Both the position numbers and the translations under genes were made by a program. Below the pieces are notes generated by a model. The model did no database searches. It saw nothing but the letters and a program-made list of their open reading frames with translations, and was not told where the DNA came from. Below are positions 1 through 25,089 of a stretch of 64,000 bases of DNA, piece by piece; within the stretch, counting starts at the first letter, position 1, and each line of letters opens with the position of its first letter. The stretch comes from Cricetomys ansorgei. Lineage: Eukaryota; Chordata; Mammalia; Rodentia; Nesomyidae. The stretch covers positions 806,001 through 870,000 of the forward strand of contig JAMJFZ010000811.1 in NCBI GenBank assembly GCA_026225945.1. Reading direction: 5' to 3'.

Positions 1-140
1 TATACTCTTTCACACTGTTATTTTAATGATTGACATAGATATCACTACATGAATTCTTAATTCAGCAAAATGTCATACTATTAAATACCTTTATAGGAAG
101 AATGGAATTCCCTGAAGTGGAAGTGAAAGATAAGAATATT

Positions 141-291
141 TCAGCTGGGTGGTGTTGGTGGTACACGACTTTAATCCCAGCACTCAGGAGGCAGAGGCAG
201 GCGGATCTCTGTGAGTTGAGGCCAGCCTGGTCTACAGAGTGAGTTCCAGGACAGCCAGAGATACATCAGAGAAATCCTATCTCAAAAAAAA
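141..291 (+). repeat. B1 SINE with target-site duplication
   Basis: Full-length B1: GGTGG start, TTTAATCCCAGCACTC, GAGGCCAGCCTGGTCTAC and an A-tail. The direct repeat AAGAATATT at 132–140 and 292–300 flanks it. Confidence 0.9.
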
Positions 292-490
292 AAGAATATT
301 CCAGACCAGATGAATGGGGAAGCACAGGTAGGGTCAAGATAGCACTCACTATATTCAAGATTGTAATCAGGGACTTAATTCTAGAAGCAACAGGAAAGCC
401 AAAAGTTCTTTAGAGCAATGAAGATTCTATTATTGTTTGTCTGGTTACTGGAATTAGATGGGTAACCCTAGGGTGTGGAGTTTATTTTTT

Positions 491-629
491 CCCAAAACAG
501 GGTTTCTTTGTGTAGCCCTGCCTGTCCTGGAACTCACTCTGTAGACCAAGGTAGTCTTGAACTCAGAGATATGCTTGTCTCTGTCTCCAAGTGCTGAGAT
601 TAAGGGTGTGCTCCACATCCCTGACAAGT
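491..629 (-). repeat. B1 SINE
   Basis: The reverse-complement B1 core is visible (AGGGTTTCTTTGTGTAGCCC, then GTGCTGAGATTAAGGGTGTG). Confidence 0.85.
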
Positions 630-871
630 TTATTTATTTTTATTTTTTTATATTTTATTTTATGTGTATGAGTGTATGTCACACATACATATCTTAATGT
701 ATATTTGTGCACCATGTGCAAGAAGTGCCTGTAGAAGCCAGAAGAGAGTATCAGATGCCTTGGGACTGGAATTACAGATGGTTGTGAGTGCCAGGTAGAT
801 GTTGGGAATTGATTCTGAATCTTCTGGAAGAGCAGCCAGTACTTTTAATCACTGAGCCATCTCCATAGCCC
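630..871 (-). repeat. B2-family SINE
   Basis: Antisense B2 pattern ending ACTGAGCCATCTCC, with the AAGAGCAGCCAGT internal box and a T/A-rich tail at the left. Confidence 0.85.
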
Positions 872-1128
872 CAGAATGTGGGTTTTAAAACTCTCCAAGA
901 AGGATGTCTTGATCATGACAAAAGTATCTGGGAAAAACAAAACTTCTCATCAGCTCAGGAAGAGCATGGTTTCCTTCAGCTTCCCATGAGGCAGGGCCAG
1001 GGTTGGGCCTGGATGTCTAGCATTGTCTGTGTCTCTTCCTCTTTGCCTTCTCCAGCTGTATTCCTTTCATCCCAACCTCTAGAAATTGCTCTCAAAAGAC
1101 CTATCTTGCAATTCTTAAAATGCTGCTA

Positions 1129-1383
1129 AGCCAGGGACATCTTTAGCCCCAGCAGAGGCAGGCAGATCTCTGTGAGTTCAATCCCAGCCTGGTCTACAAT
1201 TGAGTTCCAGGACAGGCAGGACTGTTACACAGAAAAAACCCTGCCTCAAAACAAACAAACAAACAAACAAACAAACAAATAAATGCTGCTGGATGTGTCT
1301 CGGTACATACATACATACATACATACATACATACATACATACATAAATAAATAAATAAATGCTGCTGGATGTGTCTCGGTACA
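1129..1383 (+). repeat. B1 SINE, (AAAC)n/(ACAT)n tail and a 76-bp duplication
   Basis: B1 at about 1129–1252 ends in (AAAC)n. The target site AAATGCTGCT occurs at 1119–1128 and again at 1281–1290. A 31-base segment beginning AAATAAATGCTGCTGG at 1277–1307 recurs at 1353–1383, 76 bp away, with (ACAT)n between the copies. Confidence 0.85.
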
Positions 1384-1485
1384 CCCATTCTTTAAAACCC
1401 AGTTCAGTTAAATTTATCAAATATTTCCTGTGTTCTTTCTGTATTCCTGCCTCTGTACTAAGCTAAAAGATCAAGCAGTCAATTA

Positions 1486-2130
1486 AGTTGGGGTTGCCTC
1501 CTTAACCTACCTCCTGAACACTTGAGAGACTGAGGCAAGAGGACTGCTTTGAGTTTGAGGTCAGCTTAGGCTATATAGTAACTTCTAGGCCAGTCTGGGC
1601 TACAGATTGAAACTATCTCAAAAAATAATTAAGAGAGCTCCCAGAAAGGTGTGGAGAGCTGGACTGGGCAACAGACAAGGGATTCAATTTGCTACTTTGT
1701 AGCTGAGTCCTAACAAAAGCTTGATAGAAAGTATCTAATATTACAGATATGGGAAGATAGGCAGATGATCATAGAGTATAGAAGAAGGAAAAGATGATCA
1801 ATTTCATGGAAGAAGAGGGTAAAGCTAGGGTATAAAATTTAATTGCTGGAGTAGAAAATAACCAGATTATGAAGGCTGTTGAGAACCACACTAAGGAATT
1901 TACACTTGCTTATAAAAACTATGGAGAGTTACTAAATAATTGGTTAGCAGCAATGAAGGGTCATGGTTGGATTTGTGTTTTAAGAGAAGCCATGGTACTG
2001 CACTCCTTTACTCCTAGCACTGGAGAGGCAAAAGTAAGCAAATATTTATGATTCGTGCCAGCCTGGTATACATATTGAGTTCTAGGCCAGGCTGTGCTAA
2101 AAGTGAGTTTGCCAAAAAATAAATAAGAGG
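1486..2130 (+). repeat. Two diverged B1-type SINEs separated by unique sequence
   Basis: Diverged B1 copies occupy about 1486–1630 and 1990–2128. The 360 bases between them (1631–1989) show no recognisable feature. Confidence 0.65.
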
Positions 2131-2148
2131 TGGGGCAAGGAAGCAAGA

Positions 2149-2356
2149 GCTGAAGAGATGGCTTAGAGGTTAGAGAGCAATTACTTGATTAGTGTTCTTG
2201 CAGAGGACCTGGACCTGGGTTCTGTTCCCATCACCCATATGATGGCTCACAACTCCACTTCCAGGGGATCCAATACCATCTTCTGACCACCTTGGGTTTC
2301 TGCACATACATACACTCAGTTGCACACACATACACATAAAAAAATAAATCTTTTAA
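2149..2356 (+). repeat. B2 SINE
   Basis: GAAGAGATGGCTTAGAGG start, AGAGGACCTGG, ATGATGGCTCACAAC and an AATAAATC tail. Confidence 0.88.
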
Positions 2357-2368
2357 AAATGAATATGG

Positions 2369-2836
2369 TGTCTGGAGTGATGGTATATATCTGTTTTCCC
2401 AGTGTTAAGAGGCTGAGGTAAAAAGATTGCTTGAGTTTGAGGTCAACCTGGAATACATAGTGAGTCAAGGCCAGCTTGGGATACACAGTGTAACCTTGTC
2501 TTAAAAACAAACAAAAGAAAAGGAAAGAGAAAAAAAATGAATCAATATAGCTATAATTTGAGGGTGGTGGGGATACAGGAAGCCAGTAAAGATTTCTTAT
2601 AGAAAATCATCTTTCTTTTGTTATTTTATTTTGTGAATGGATGTTTTGCCTGTACATATGTATGTATACCATGTACATGCTTTGTCCCCTAGGAGGCCAG
2701 AAGAGGTTGTCAGAGTTACAGAACCAGAGTTACAGATGGTTATGAGTCCCCTTGTGGGTGCTGAGAATTGAAGCAAGATCCTTCAGAAGAGCAGACAGTG
2801 AGTGTTCTTAACTTCTGAGCCATATCTTCAGCCCCA
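2369..2836. repeat. B1 SINE (+) then B2 SINE (−)
   Basis: A diverged B1 on the plus strand at about 2369–2520 and an antisense B2 at about 2605–2836 ending CTGAGCCATATCTTCAGCCCC. Confidence 0.8.
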
Positions 2837-3218
2837 CTGAGCTGTTCTTGACACATTCTATACTCTCTTCTTATCTATCCCACATTTGTACACTGCCCCC
2901 ATGCTATTGGGTGCTGGAATATCTTTGTGATCACTGAGTTTGCTTGAAAGGGTGTGGTATGTGGGTGTGAACAGGGAGGTTGGACAGTAACTGCAGCTAA
3001 AACTGGGCATTGGTGATGCTATTTAAAGCACACCCTGTCTAGGGTATTTCCAGATATAAGCAAATCACAGGAGAGCAAGAGATACCAAAAAATATCAACA
3101 GGAGCAGCTACTTGTACAGTGGACAAATGCCAATTTAGGAAGTGGTGAGTGCCCACTGGTTCAGGGGAGACAGGAGGCCTAATTGTTCAATTTCTAATCC
3201 TTTTTTTAAAAAATAACA

Positions 3219-3222
3219 TTTA

Positions 3223-3256
<34 letters not shown>

Positions 3257-3570
3257 AGAGAGAGAGAGAGAGGGAGAAAGAGAAGAACATGCATGTGCCT
3301 ACCTCCCGTGTAGAGGTTAGAGGACAATTTATAGGAGTTGGCTATCTCTTTCCACCATAAAGGCTGAGATTGTCATATTTGACCTTAAGGAACTTGCCAT
3401 CTTGCTACATACGTTTTCCTCCCCTCTCCCTTTTCCCTTTTTGAGATAGAGTCAAGACTATCTTTAAATTTGCTATCTATCCAAAGATAATCTTGAACTC
3501 TTAGTCCTCCTGCCTCTATCTCCCTAGTGCTGAAATTAGAGGCCTGTGCTACCTACCACATCCGTTTGTT
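3219..3570. repeat. (TG)n/(GA)n tract, B3 fragment and antisense B1-type SINE
   Basis: (TG)n at about 3223–3253 leads into a GA-rich run to 3283, a B3-like fragment (GAGGTTAGAGGACAA) and a diverged B1 on the minus strand at about 3415–3568. Confidence 0.75.
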
Positions 3571-3834
3571 CAATTTCTTTAGCTGTCTGATGGATTTCAC
3601 CAATATGATGGATTATTAAGAGGATCAAATAGAAGAGTATTTTTAAAGTCTCTGGCACATCGTAAGAAGACCCACTTCTGGTTTTCCTTATATAAACCAA
3701 AAGGACACAAATACTCTCAGAGAGGGTCATTGACCACTGAGGTTGGAGAAGGCTTAGGATGAGTTCCAGCTATAGTGTGTGTGTCTAGTTGTGACACCCC
3801 CACGTTTGGGTACCTTCCCTTCACCTGCCACTGC

Positions 3835-3950
3835 TATATCACTTCTAATTCTCACAACATTCTGTGATGTAAATCAACCTTAAGCCATTTTACAGAGAAG
3901 AAACAGACTCAGAACTATATGTTTAATGGTTCACATCATACAGATCCAAG
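3835..3950 (-). repeat. MIR SINE
   Basis: CTCACAACATTCTGTGATGT followed by CATTTTACAGAGAAGAAACA is the reverse of the MIR core. Confidence 0.7.
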
Positions 3951-4229
3951 AGAAATCAAATGCAAAATTAGATACCCTCAATCCAGACATTGGTAGACAT
4001 TTAGAGGCCGATGGACCCAACCTCAGGGGCTAATATTTAGGGCCACAGAAATGGTTAAGGAGTCAAAATAGGGAACAAGAGCTAGTGTGGAGCTAGACAG
4101 AAGGCATGAAGCTCCAGGACAGGAAACAAATCTAGTTGCTAATACTGGTCAGATGTGGTCATTTTTGTCAAATTTTACTAGTCTATTTGCTCTGGAAACC
4201 TTAAGAACCCGGTAGAGAATTCAGGAAAG

Positions 4230-4965
4230 AGCTTTGGGGCCATGAAGGCTCATCTGGTAAAAAACACTTGCTATGAAAGCCTGATAACCTGAGTTTTATC
4301 CCTGGAAGGAATGAAACCATAGTAGTAAGAGAGAACCAACCTCTGAAAGTTTTGCTTTGACCTCCACATATAGGCCATGGCATGTGCAGGCCACACAGAT
4401 GCACACATGCATGCATGAATGAGCACACACACACACACAGACACACACACACACACAACATGCCATGTACATCATATACACACAATGAAAAATAAAATAA
4501 ATTTTTGTAATATTAGTGAGCATGATGGTGCACAGCTGTAACAAATACTTGCCTTGAGATCAAGAGTATTCTGAACTACATAGTGAGTTCAAAGACTGTC
4601 TGAACCCCTGTTTCAGAGAGAAAGAGAAGAAAGAAAAAACAAGAGTGAGGTGGCTCAGTGGGTTAAAGGCACATGATAGCAAGCTTCACAGCCTGAGTTT
4701 GTCCCCAAGGACCCATATGGTGAAGGAAGAGAACTGACTCTCCAAGCTTGTCCTGTGATATCCACACATGGGTCCTGCTCCAGTACAATATCTAAAAATT
4801 ACAAGCTGGGCAGTGGTGGCCAACACCTTTGATCTCAGCACTCTTGGGAGGCAGTGGTAGAGGCAGATAGTTTCTGAGTTGGAGGCCAGCCTGTCTATAG
4901 AGTGAGTTCTAGGATAGCCAGAGCTACACAGAGAAGCCTTGTCTTAGGAAAAAAAATAAAAAAGC
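4230..4965 (+). repeat. SINE cluster: B3/B4 with (CA)n, B1, B4-like, B1
   Basis: B3/B4 type at 4230–4500 with (CA)n at 4424–4459, a short B1 at 4515–4625, a B4-like copy at 4640–4795, and a B1 at 4803–4965. Confidence 0.8.
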
Positions 4966-5354
4966 TGAAAAAAAGGCAATAAAAATTACAAATTGAAAGA
5001 AAAAGAAAAATAGTTTTTATAGTAAGATATTTTTTCTCTAGTCTTAGAGCTCCAAAGAGTGGATCTGAGATGTGTTTCTCTGATCCCCCTCATCATTGTT
5101 CAGCTCAGTAACTGTCTCAGAGAGGGCCTAGGCTGACCGAGCTAACAAGACTAAATACATGAACAATAGCTCCTGCAAGTTAATCAGCACTTCTGAGACT
5201 CTTTCCCATTCTCCACTGTGGCAAATATAGCTACTCTTTGGGATTGACTCTATATAGCGGTTATTGATATGACTTCAGGCACACGAATAGGTAATGAACC
5301 TTCTCTGTTTTCCATTTGATAAAGTGGGGATATTAATTAATCCTTTCTACCTTA

Positions 5355-5742
5355 GGTGACGGATATAGCTTAGTCGGTAGAGTGCTTTCCCAGCATGCAC
5401 CAAGCTTTGATTCCTAGCCATCTACAAACCATGGGTTGGTGATACACACTTGTAGTCCTGGCACTCACAAGTGGAAGCAGAAGGATCAGAAGTCCAAAGT
5501 CATCCTTGGCCACATAGCAAGTTTTAAGTCAGCTTGGGCTACACGAGAACCTTGCCTGCTTTGTTGTTGTTGGGGAGGGTACCATTATTTACTTTGTGAT
5601 GTGTGAGTGCTGGCGGAGATTGGAGGACAACTCGTGGGAGTCAGTTCTCTCCTTCCACTCTGTGAGTTCCAAGAACTGAACTCAGGTTGTCAGGTGGTGG
5701 CAAGTGCCATTAGCTGCTGAGCCATCCCATCCAACCAGAGGT
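5355..5742. repeat. B4 (ID–B1 composite) SINE (+) and B3 SINE (−)
   Basis: ID-type start GGATATAGCTTAGTCGGTAG joined to a B1 right half at 5355–5560, then an antisense B3 at 5578–5742 ending GCTGAGCCATCCC. Confidence 0.8.
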
Positions 5743-6599
5743 CTCACTGTACAAGCAATCTCGCCCGTAGGAGACCCTTTAAAAAAGACAAGTTTTATTT
5801 TTAGGAGGATTAAGTGAGTTAACACATGCAAAGCAGAACCGTTCCCAAGATAGAGAGGATACCAGAACGGGTCATTACTGTGAGAATTTAAGTAGGGTTT
5901 AAGTAGTGATAACTGTCTGGCTCAGAAGTCCTGCGTCCGCTGCAGGTGGTCCTGGCAATCCCCTGGCAATCTCCGCCTACAGGAGAAAATTTTGGTCTCC
6001 TCACCCTCCTTCCTTGTTTGGGTAGCATAGTATTTTCAGAGAGATCCCCCTTTAGGGAAAAGAACACTAGGAGCTGGTTTCTCTCCATTTTGAGGAGCCC
6101 AGTCCACCAGAACCTCCACTCCCCACCCCCAACCCCTGCCGGTGAAGGCAGACGGGATCGGGCGCCCTCTTCTGATACAAGGTGGAAACAGCTTTGTCCT
6201 AGATGGGCCTACAGGATCTCACTACCGGCAAAGGTGGTTTTTGTTTTGTTTTGGTTTTTTGTTTTGTTTTGGTTTTTCCAATTCCTTTTTGTTGAATGCT
6301 GTAACTGGCCGGCCATAGGGAACAAAGTTTGAGGAGAAAACGCCAAGGTAAAACTGGCTGAAAGTTACAAATGCGAAGCTGGGATAATTCGACTAGAAAG
6401 AAGGTGGTGGACTGGAGAATCGGGTCAGGGAATGAAAGAAATTTGGGCTCCACCGAACTAATTTTATGTTCTTTCAACAGGTGATGGCATGCAGCCAGAG
6501 ATAAGATGACAAGGTGATTTATCCGACATATCAAACCAGAAGTTCAGGGCTCTTCTGGCTGCTATCACGCAGTCAAAACTAGTGGAGGAAAAAGCCCAC
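5743..6599. other. Unique sequence upstream of the Pgap2 CpG island
   Basis: No repeat is recognised apart from a T/G-rich (TTTTG)n tract at about 6236–6280. ORFs on both strands are short and without family resemblance. It may contain promoter-proximal elements. Confidence 0.4.
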
Positions 6600-6846
6600 C
6601 TGGAGAGGATTGGCTTCAGGAGACGCTAGAAGATCTGGAGAGCTAGTGGTCGCGGCCCTCAAAGCGGGGAGGAGCCAGTGTAGACGCGGGCCCAGTTTCC
6701 TCTCTAAGACCCACCCAGACGCGCCGCCCCGCCCCGCGCCGTTGCTGCTGCGACCCGCCCCCTTCCACTTGCCCCGGGGCGGGCGGGGGCTGCCGGTTCC
6801 CGCGCTCCCGGCTACGGGGTCCGGCCCCCTAGCCTCCACCACTTGG
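6600..6846 (+). promoter_or_regulatory. Pgap2: CpG-rich promoter and 5' non-coding exon of Pgap2
   Basis: A GC-rich, CpG-dense block begins near 6640 and contains several GC boxes (for example around 6727–6737 and 6778–6790) and no TATA box. It ends in a good donor: ACTTGG followed by GTGAGTAAGG, with GT at 6847–6848. The exon ending at 6846 can splice to either first coding exon; both joins read TAG CCT CCA CCA CTT GGG and then enter the coding frame, so an in-frame stop precedes either ATG. The transcription start within the block is not determined. In human the gene also has a more upstream start near NUP98, so this may not be the only promoter. Confidence 0.7.
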
Positions 6847-7140
6847 GTGAGTAAGGGAATGTCCGGTCGGGACACTGGGCAACCCCACTCGTGGAGCCCC
6901 GCCACGAGGTCTGGCCTCCACAGGCCTGGAGTCCAGGTGCCTGCCCGCCTTATGCACACACTCCCGGGAACTGTGGGCGTCCAGACACCGAGCTGACCTC
7001 CAGCCTCTGTTCGCTGGGTGGCAGGGCTAGGTGTGCTGGGATTAAGCGCCGCCTTACTCCGCAGGGCCTCCTGCTCAAGATCCTTCCAGGCGCTGCGGAT
7101 GGAGGCGGGGGGGGGGGGGGGGAACCTTGGAACCTCATAG
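6847..7140. promoter_or_regulatory. Downstream part of the Pgap2 CpG island
   Basis: High-GC sequence with scattered CpGs continues past the exon-1 donor to about 7130 and ends in a run of 14 or more G at about 7107–7122. It is likely to belong to the unmethylated promoter region; no exon is supported here. Confidence 0.5.
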
Positions 7141-7149
7141 ACTAGCTTT

Positions 7150-7660
7150 GAATCTCAGCTCTGCCAGTTTGTAGCCTGTGGCTTTTAAGTGTTTTTTAAC
7201 CACACTGAGGCTCAGTTTCCTCTTCTGTGAAATGGGAACCCAGGCAACAGCTCCTACTCCTAAAATAAATAGGGTTAAACGAGGTATTGTTTATTAAGTG
7301 CTGAGCTCAGAATGTAGATTTTGACAGGAGGGTGGTAGGGAGATCTTTAGGGACTTTGGATATGAAATGGAATGTTCCTAAAAAACACAGTTTTCAAAGC
7401 CCCCAGCAACAAGGAGGCAGAGACAGGAGGACTGGGAATTTCCAGTCCACTAAAATAAAAAAATAAAATCAGCTAAGTAGTACCAGTGAAGAAGAAGTTA
7501 AAACGAGCAGAACTTCAGGAAGGGGCCTTAGAAGTAATTTAAACTACATGATTTCCTCTTGTATAATTTGAAACAGGTCCAGGATGATTAGATGACTTGT
7601 CCAAGGTCACACATCTAAAAAGGAGGCCAGGCACACTACCAAGAAGTGGAACCAACTCTC
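7150..7660. repeat. Two MIR fragments in Pgap2 intron
   Basis: A plus-strand MIR at about 7150–7260 (CTCAGTTTCCTCTTCTGTG) and a minus-strand MIR at about 7555–7660 (ACTTGTCCAAGGTCACACA). Confidence 0.7.
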
Positions 7661-21070
<13,410 letters not shown>

Positions 21071-21682
21071 CTTGGGTAGATATGTTACTCCTGGGGCTCA
21101 TTTCTGCATGGGAACTGGATGAGGAATGGGCTCCAGAATGGAGGGATTACATCTGCAGCTGCTTGATTTCATTTGGTATCGCCCTTACCCCTGCTGCCTG
21201 TTTCCTAAGGCTGGCCTCAGCCTCCATTTTGGTGAACAGAAGTGGCTGAACTATTTCTGAGATGACTCAGCCTGGAAGCTGGGTTAGCTAGGAATCTTAA
21301 GTTGAAACAGAGGTCTGGCTCTAACTATAACCCTGTCAGTAAAGTCTTGTCCTCTTGGAGATAATGAGGGGACAACTCAGATGCATGACTGAAAGTACCT
21401 GCCTTCAGGCTGCTGGCTTTCAACCCTCCCACTCTAGAGCTCTGGACCAGGAAGCCTTTTCCTCAGGCTTTGCATCCTAGTCCACTGTGGCATCTGTGGC
21501 TACACCCCAGAGTATTGTTAGGGAAATTGAGGGGTGGTGGTAGAGAACCACAATGAAGCCTACTGTCTTCTGTCCCCTCTTAGAGAAACAAAAGGTTCCC
21601 AGTCTCTGGGGAGCCCTAGCTCATGCCCACCCGCTAATGCCCAGCACATAGGGAGGAGCCGGGGCCACTGGAGACAGGAGGT

Positions 21683-21688
21683 TTTATT
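21683..21688 (-). terminator. Rhog: Rhog poly(A) signal
   Basis: TTTATT on the plus strand is AATAAA on the minus strand, the only canonical hexamer I see downstream of the Rhog stop at a sensible distance. Cleavage is expected about 15–25 bases further, near 21,660. Confidence 0.75.
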
Positions 21689-22230
21689 GATGCTGATGGG
21701 GGTAGGAAAGGCCCCCAGGAGCACGGGGCCTGAGTCAGTCAGCAGATGCGTAAGGCCTGGGCACATGGGGCAGGTTAGGGCACATTTTTCTTTTCAGGAT
21801 TCTGTGGCTCCTCCCTTGGGGGAGGGAGAGAACATCTTGGAGAGCCTACTCCAAGAGCAAAGACAGAGAGAGGTTAGAGAGGGCTGCAAGCCCCCAACCT
21901 GAGAGGAGGCACCACAATAGGCAGCAACAGCTTTGTGGAAAGCGGATGAACTGGTCAGTAGCGGGAAACGGAGGGTAGCACTGGGTTGGTCTCTTGGAAA
22001 GGTCAACCTGGCTTAGGTGAACTCATGGAACACTTGGTATTCCCAAGCAGAGTGGGGTGGGGCCCAAAGCCCCTTTCCCTGTGTACCTCCTTAAGGAATA
22101 AAGGCATTCAGGGGGTCCCCTAGCAAAGGGTGCCAGAATTAGTCCTTAAGGCACAGCTGGGGGCAGACAAGGCGCCAAGGCACAACTGGTGGGGGGGGAT
22201 ATGGGGTAGCCTCCAAGCTGAGTGCCAGGG

Positions 22231-22806
22231 TCACAAGAGGATGCAGGATCGCCCACGCTTTATCGGTGTTGGGTTGAGCACTGCCCGGACAGCCTCAGCG
22301 AACACTTCCTTGACGCCGTCCTGCTGCAGTGCTGAGCACTCGAGGTAGCGCACAGCATGGATCTGCTTGGCCAGTGCCTGGCCCTGCTGAGGTGTGATGG
22401 GTGCTTGACCCTGTTCCTTGAGGCGCCGTAGGGTGTCAGGCTGGGCTCTCAGGTCCTTCTTGGTGCCTACCAGGAGGATAGGCACATCAGGGCAGTGGTG
22501 ACACACCTCTGGATGCCACTTGTGCCTCACGTTCTCATAGGAGGGTGGACTGGCAATGGAGAAACAGATGACAAAGACGTTGGTCTGAGGGTAGGAGAGG
22601 GTGCGGAGGCGGTCATATTCCTCCTGGCCCGCAGTGTCCCACAGGTTCAGGTTCACTGTGCGCCCATCAACGGCACTCTGGGCACTGTAATTGTCGAACA
22701 CAGTGGGGATGTATTCCTTAGGGAAGGCATTAGTTGTATAGCAGATGAGAAGGCATGTCTTGCCCACAGCCCCATCACCCACCACCACACACTTGATGCT
22801 CTGCAT
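22231..22806 (-). CDS. Rhog: RhoG small GTPase (complete, single coding exon)
   Basis: The frame encodes 191 residues of a Rac-subfamily Rho GTPase and matches RHOG as I know it over its whole length. The P-loop GDGAVGKT is at residues 10–17, switch I has Thr35, DTAGQ is at 57–61 (with the catalytic Gln61), TKKD is at 115–118 for guanine recognition, and CSAL is at 157–160. The C-terminus has the basic residues Lys183, Arg184 and Arg186 and the CAAX box CILL, whose final Leu predicts geranylgeranylation and membrane anchoring. RHOG signals through ELMO/DOCK180 to Rac in migration, macropinocytosis and phagocytic clearance. No intron interrupts the coding sequence; the start sits 68 nt into exon 2. 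Nothing is broken. Confidence 0.99.
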
Positions 22807-23044
22807 TGTGTGTAAAGTTGCTGTAGTGGAGGCAGTGCCTCCTCCCTCTTCTGGACCCCACTGGAATTAGTGACCTATGGAGAGAGGAAAGGGACATTCT
22901 TGATTTAGGTGACCTGTACCTATTGAGAAGAAAAGATGAAGAGAGAAAAACACTTCTTGTTCAGTTATCCTGACATCATCTACAAATCCCATCAAGACAA
23001 ACAGAAACAAGGAGAGGTACTAAGCAAAGTGTTACAAAGCTGCA

Positions 23045-23230
23045 GCATTATACGAGCTCTGGTGCCAGCCTAAGGTCAAAACCCAGTTCAACTGCTATTT
23101 CTAGCAATGACAGTGGACAAACCACTTCTCTATACCTCAGTTTTCTTATCTGCAAAATGGAGATAATATCTACTCCATGTACTTATTATATGGATTAGTT
23201 ATTACATTTAAAACATTGAGGACAGTACCT
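23045..23230 (+). repeat. MIR SINE, nearly full length
   Basis: The MIR core and tail are readable: GACAAACCACTTCTCTATAC, CTCAGTTTTCTTATCTGCAA, AATGGAGATAATATCTACTC. Confidence 0.85.
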
Positions 23231-23639
23231 GGCCAATCAATACTAGCTGTTTTTATTCTTCCTCAGCATAGGGACCTGCTAGATCATCATCTACCATCAT
23301 ATATGGACTCCTCTCACTAGTCTATTCTTTTAATATTTGCTCCAAAGCCTCAAAAATCAAAGACAATATGCATGAACAACTTTCCTGTTGGGAAGTGGAA
23401 AAGGAACTTTGGTGCTTTGGGCTGCAATGGATCCAAACACTTGGCACTGGTTCTCTCCCAGGCCGCAGCTTCTTTTAGGTCCAGCTCAGAGGGGAATGGT
23501 ATTACTTCTCACGTTCCTGTTAACAGGATTTCCATCTGATTTGTATAAGTGTGTGTTCAACGTCAGAATATTCAGACAGACCTTCAGAAGGGCCCTCTAG
23601 GGCAGTAGTGAGAACCTCAGACCAGAAGAACAGAGATGT

Positions 23640-24165
23640 AAGTTCTAGCCTCAGCTCTCTGGCTCACTGCAGCCAAGCAGGAGACACTTACCTCCTCTGG
23701 GCCTCAGTTTCTCTTTTCAGGAAATGAAAGTAAATAGTCTAAGTCTATATCAGGGCTGGAGATATGGCTCAGCAGTTAAGAGCAGTACTATTCAGCAGAA
23801 GACCTGAGTACAATTCCCAGCACCCACTGTGAGCAGCTCCACAATTGCCTGTAACTCCAGTCCATGCTTCTGGCTTCCGAGGGCACCATCACTCATGTGC
23901 AAAAACATACATACAGAGGACACACACACACACATACACATGATTTAAAGAAAATTTTTTAAAAAAAAGTCTATGACAAGGGCCGCAGGTAGATGAAATA
24001 AAACAAGCTGGGTGTAGTGTTTACCTATAATCCCAGCACTCAGGCAACAGAGGCAGAAGGATTAATGCAAGTTTGAGACCAACGTGGTATACATAATGAG
24101 TTCTAGGTCAACCAAGGATATATAGTAAAACCATGTTTCAAAACAAAAACAAACCAAACAAAAAA
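23640..24165 (+). repeat. MIR, B2 and B1 SINEs
   Basis: MIR fragment at 23640–23740, B2 at 23755–23965 (GGGCTGGAGATATGGCTCAG) with a CA-rich tail, and B1 at 24005–24165. Confidence 0.85.
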
Positions 24166-25089
24166 GACTTAGGCTTAAGGGGGAAAAGATAATGCATATG
24201 TGAAATCTAAATTTAAAGATATAAAAGAAACACTTGTGTGTATGCCATGAAATCAGAAGGGGAACTATTTGGGAAGAGGAAGAGCGTCAGTGTGGAGAGA
24301 GGAAGGGTGACAAGAGAGGAATGGGGGTGACAATGGCCAGAGTATAATGATAAATATGATATACACAGAGGAAAGCTTCATAATGAAATCTATTTTCTTG
24401 TATCCTAACTTTAAGAAACAAAAACCCAATAACTTAAAAAAGCGTCAGTGGCAGGGGCCATTAATCGTGTCCACTGCATTATCTGAGTTCTGGAATTTCA
24501 CAGCAGAACTCCTGGGCCTGTGATCTTCAGGTCCACACTGAAGGGGACTAAGAAGCAGTTAAGACTAAGACCCCTCAAGTCCATCAGTGGGCTGACACAG
24601 GCAGGAAGGCAAGGAAGTAGTTCTGGCCAGCAGTCACAAGGCCCAAGAGACTAAAAGTACAACAAGCTCTCTAGTGTGGTGGTTATCAACCAGTGATCAG
24701 TAAATCAGCCCTCAAAAGGAGTGGGGAGGGAGAGTGGCTTCCGGGCTGGCAAGGGAAGAGGGCCTGACACCGGAAAAGGATTATGAATGAGTTAGTGTCC
24801 AAAACAAAGCGTGGCATATGATCAAGAGCACCAGATACCTGAATCTGGCCTACTGAGCTCACCTGATCTGACCCTCAATAAAACACCTCCATATGGGACA
24901 AATCTTTACAGATGGCACGAAACCATGTTACTAGATCCTCATAACAACCTACTGGTAGAACTTCTGTTTGACAAAAGAAGAAACCAAGTTCAGAGCTGTC
25001 AGAGCAATCCAGCGACCCACAGTATGGGAGCCACACAAGCTCAGCTCTGTGATCCAAAGTCCTATGTTTTCTTCATTGTATCACATGGC

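Larger units (their letters stand above)
21660..22874 (-). other. Rhog: Rhog exon 2 (5' UTR tail, CDS, 3' UTR)
   Basis: On the minus strand the acceptor reads CTCTCTCCATAG and the exon begins GTCACTAATTCC at 22874. The 68-nt leader before ATG 22806 has no upstream ATG. The 3' UTR of about 570 nt ends near 21,660, just after a poly(A) signal at 21683–21688. Exon 2 plus a short exon 1 gives an mRNA of about 1.3 kb. Confidence 0.85.

Noticed and set aside
1303..1345. Short direct repeats resembling a CRISPR array
   Set aside because: It is an (ACAT)n microsatellite with no spacers, in a mammalian genome.
1..6600. Possible end or promoter of NUP98, the usual neighbour of PGAP2
   Set aside because: No NUP98 exon, GLFG repeat or second CpG island is seen; that gene is presumably beyond the left edge.
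22495..22815. 106-codon plus-strand ORF across the Rhog coding exon
   Set aside because: It is the antisense shadow of the conserved RHOG frame and has no family resemblance or own splice or promoter context.
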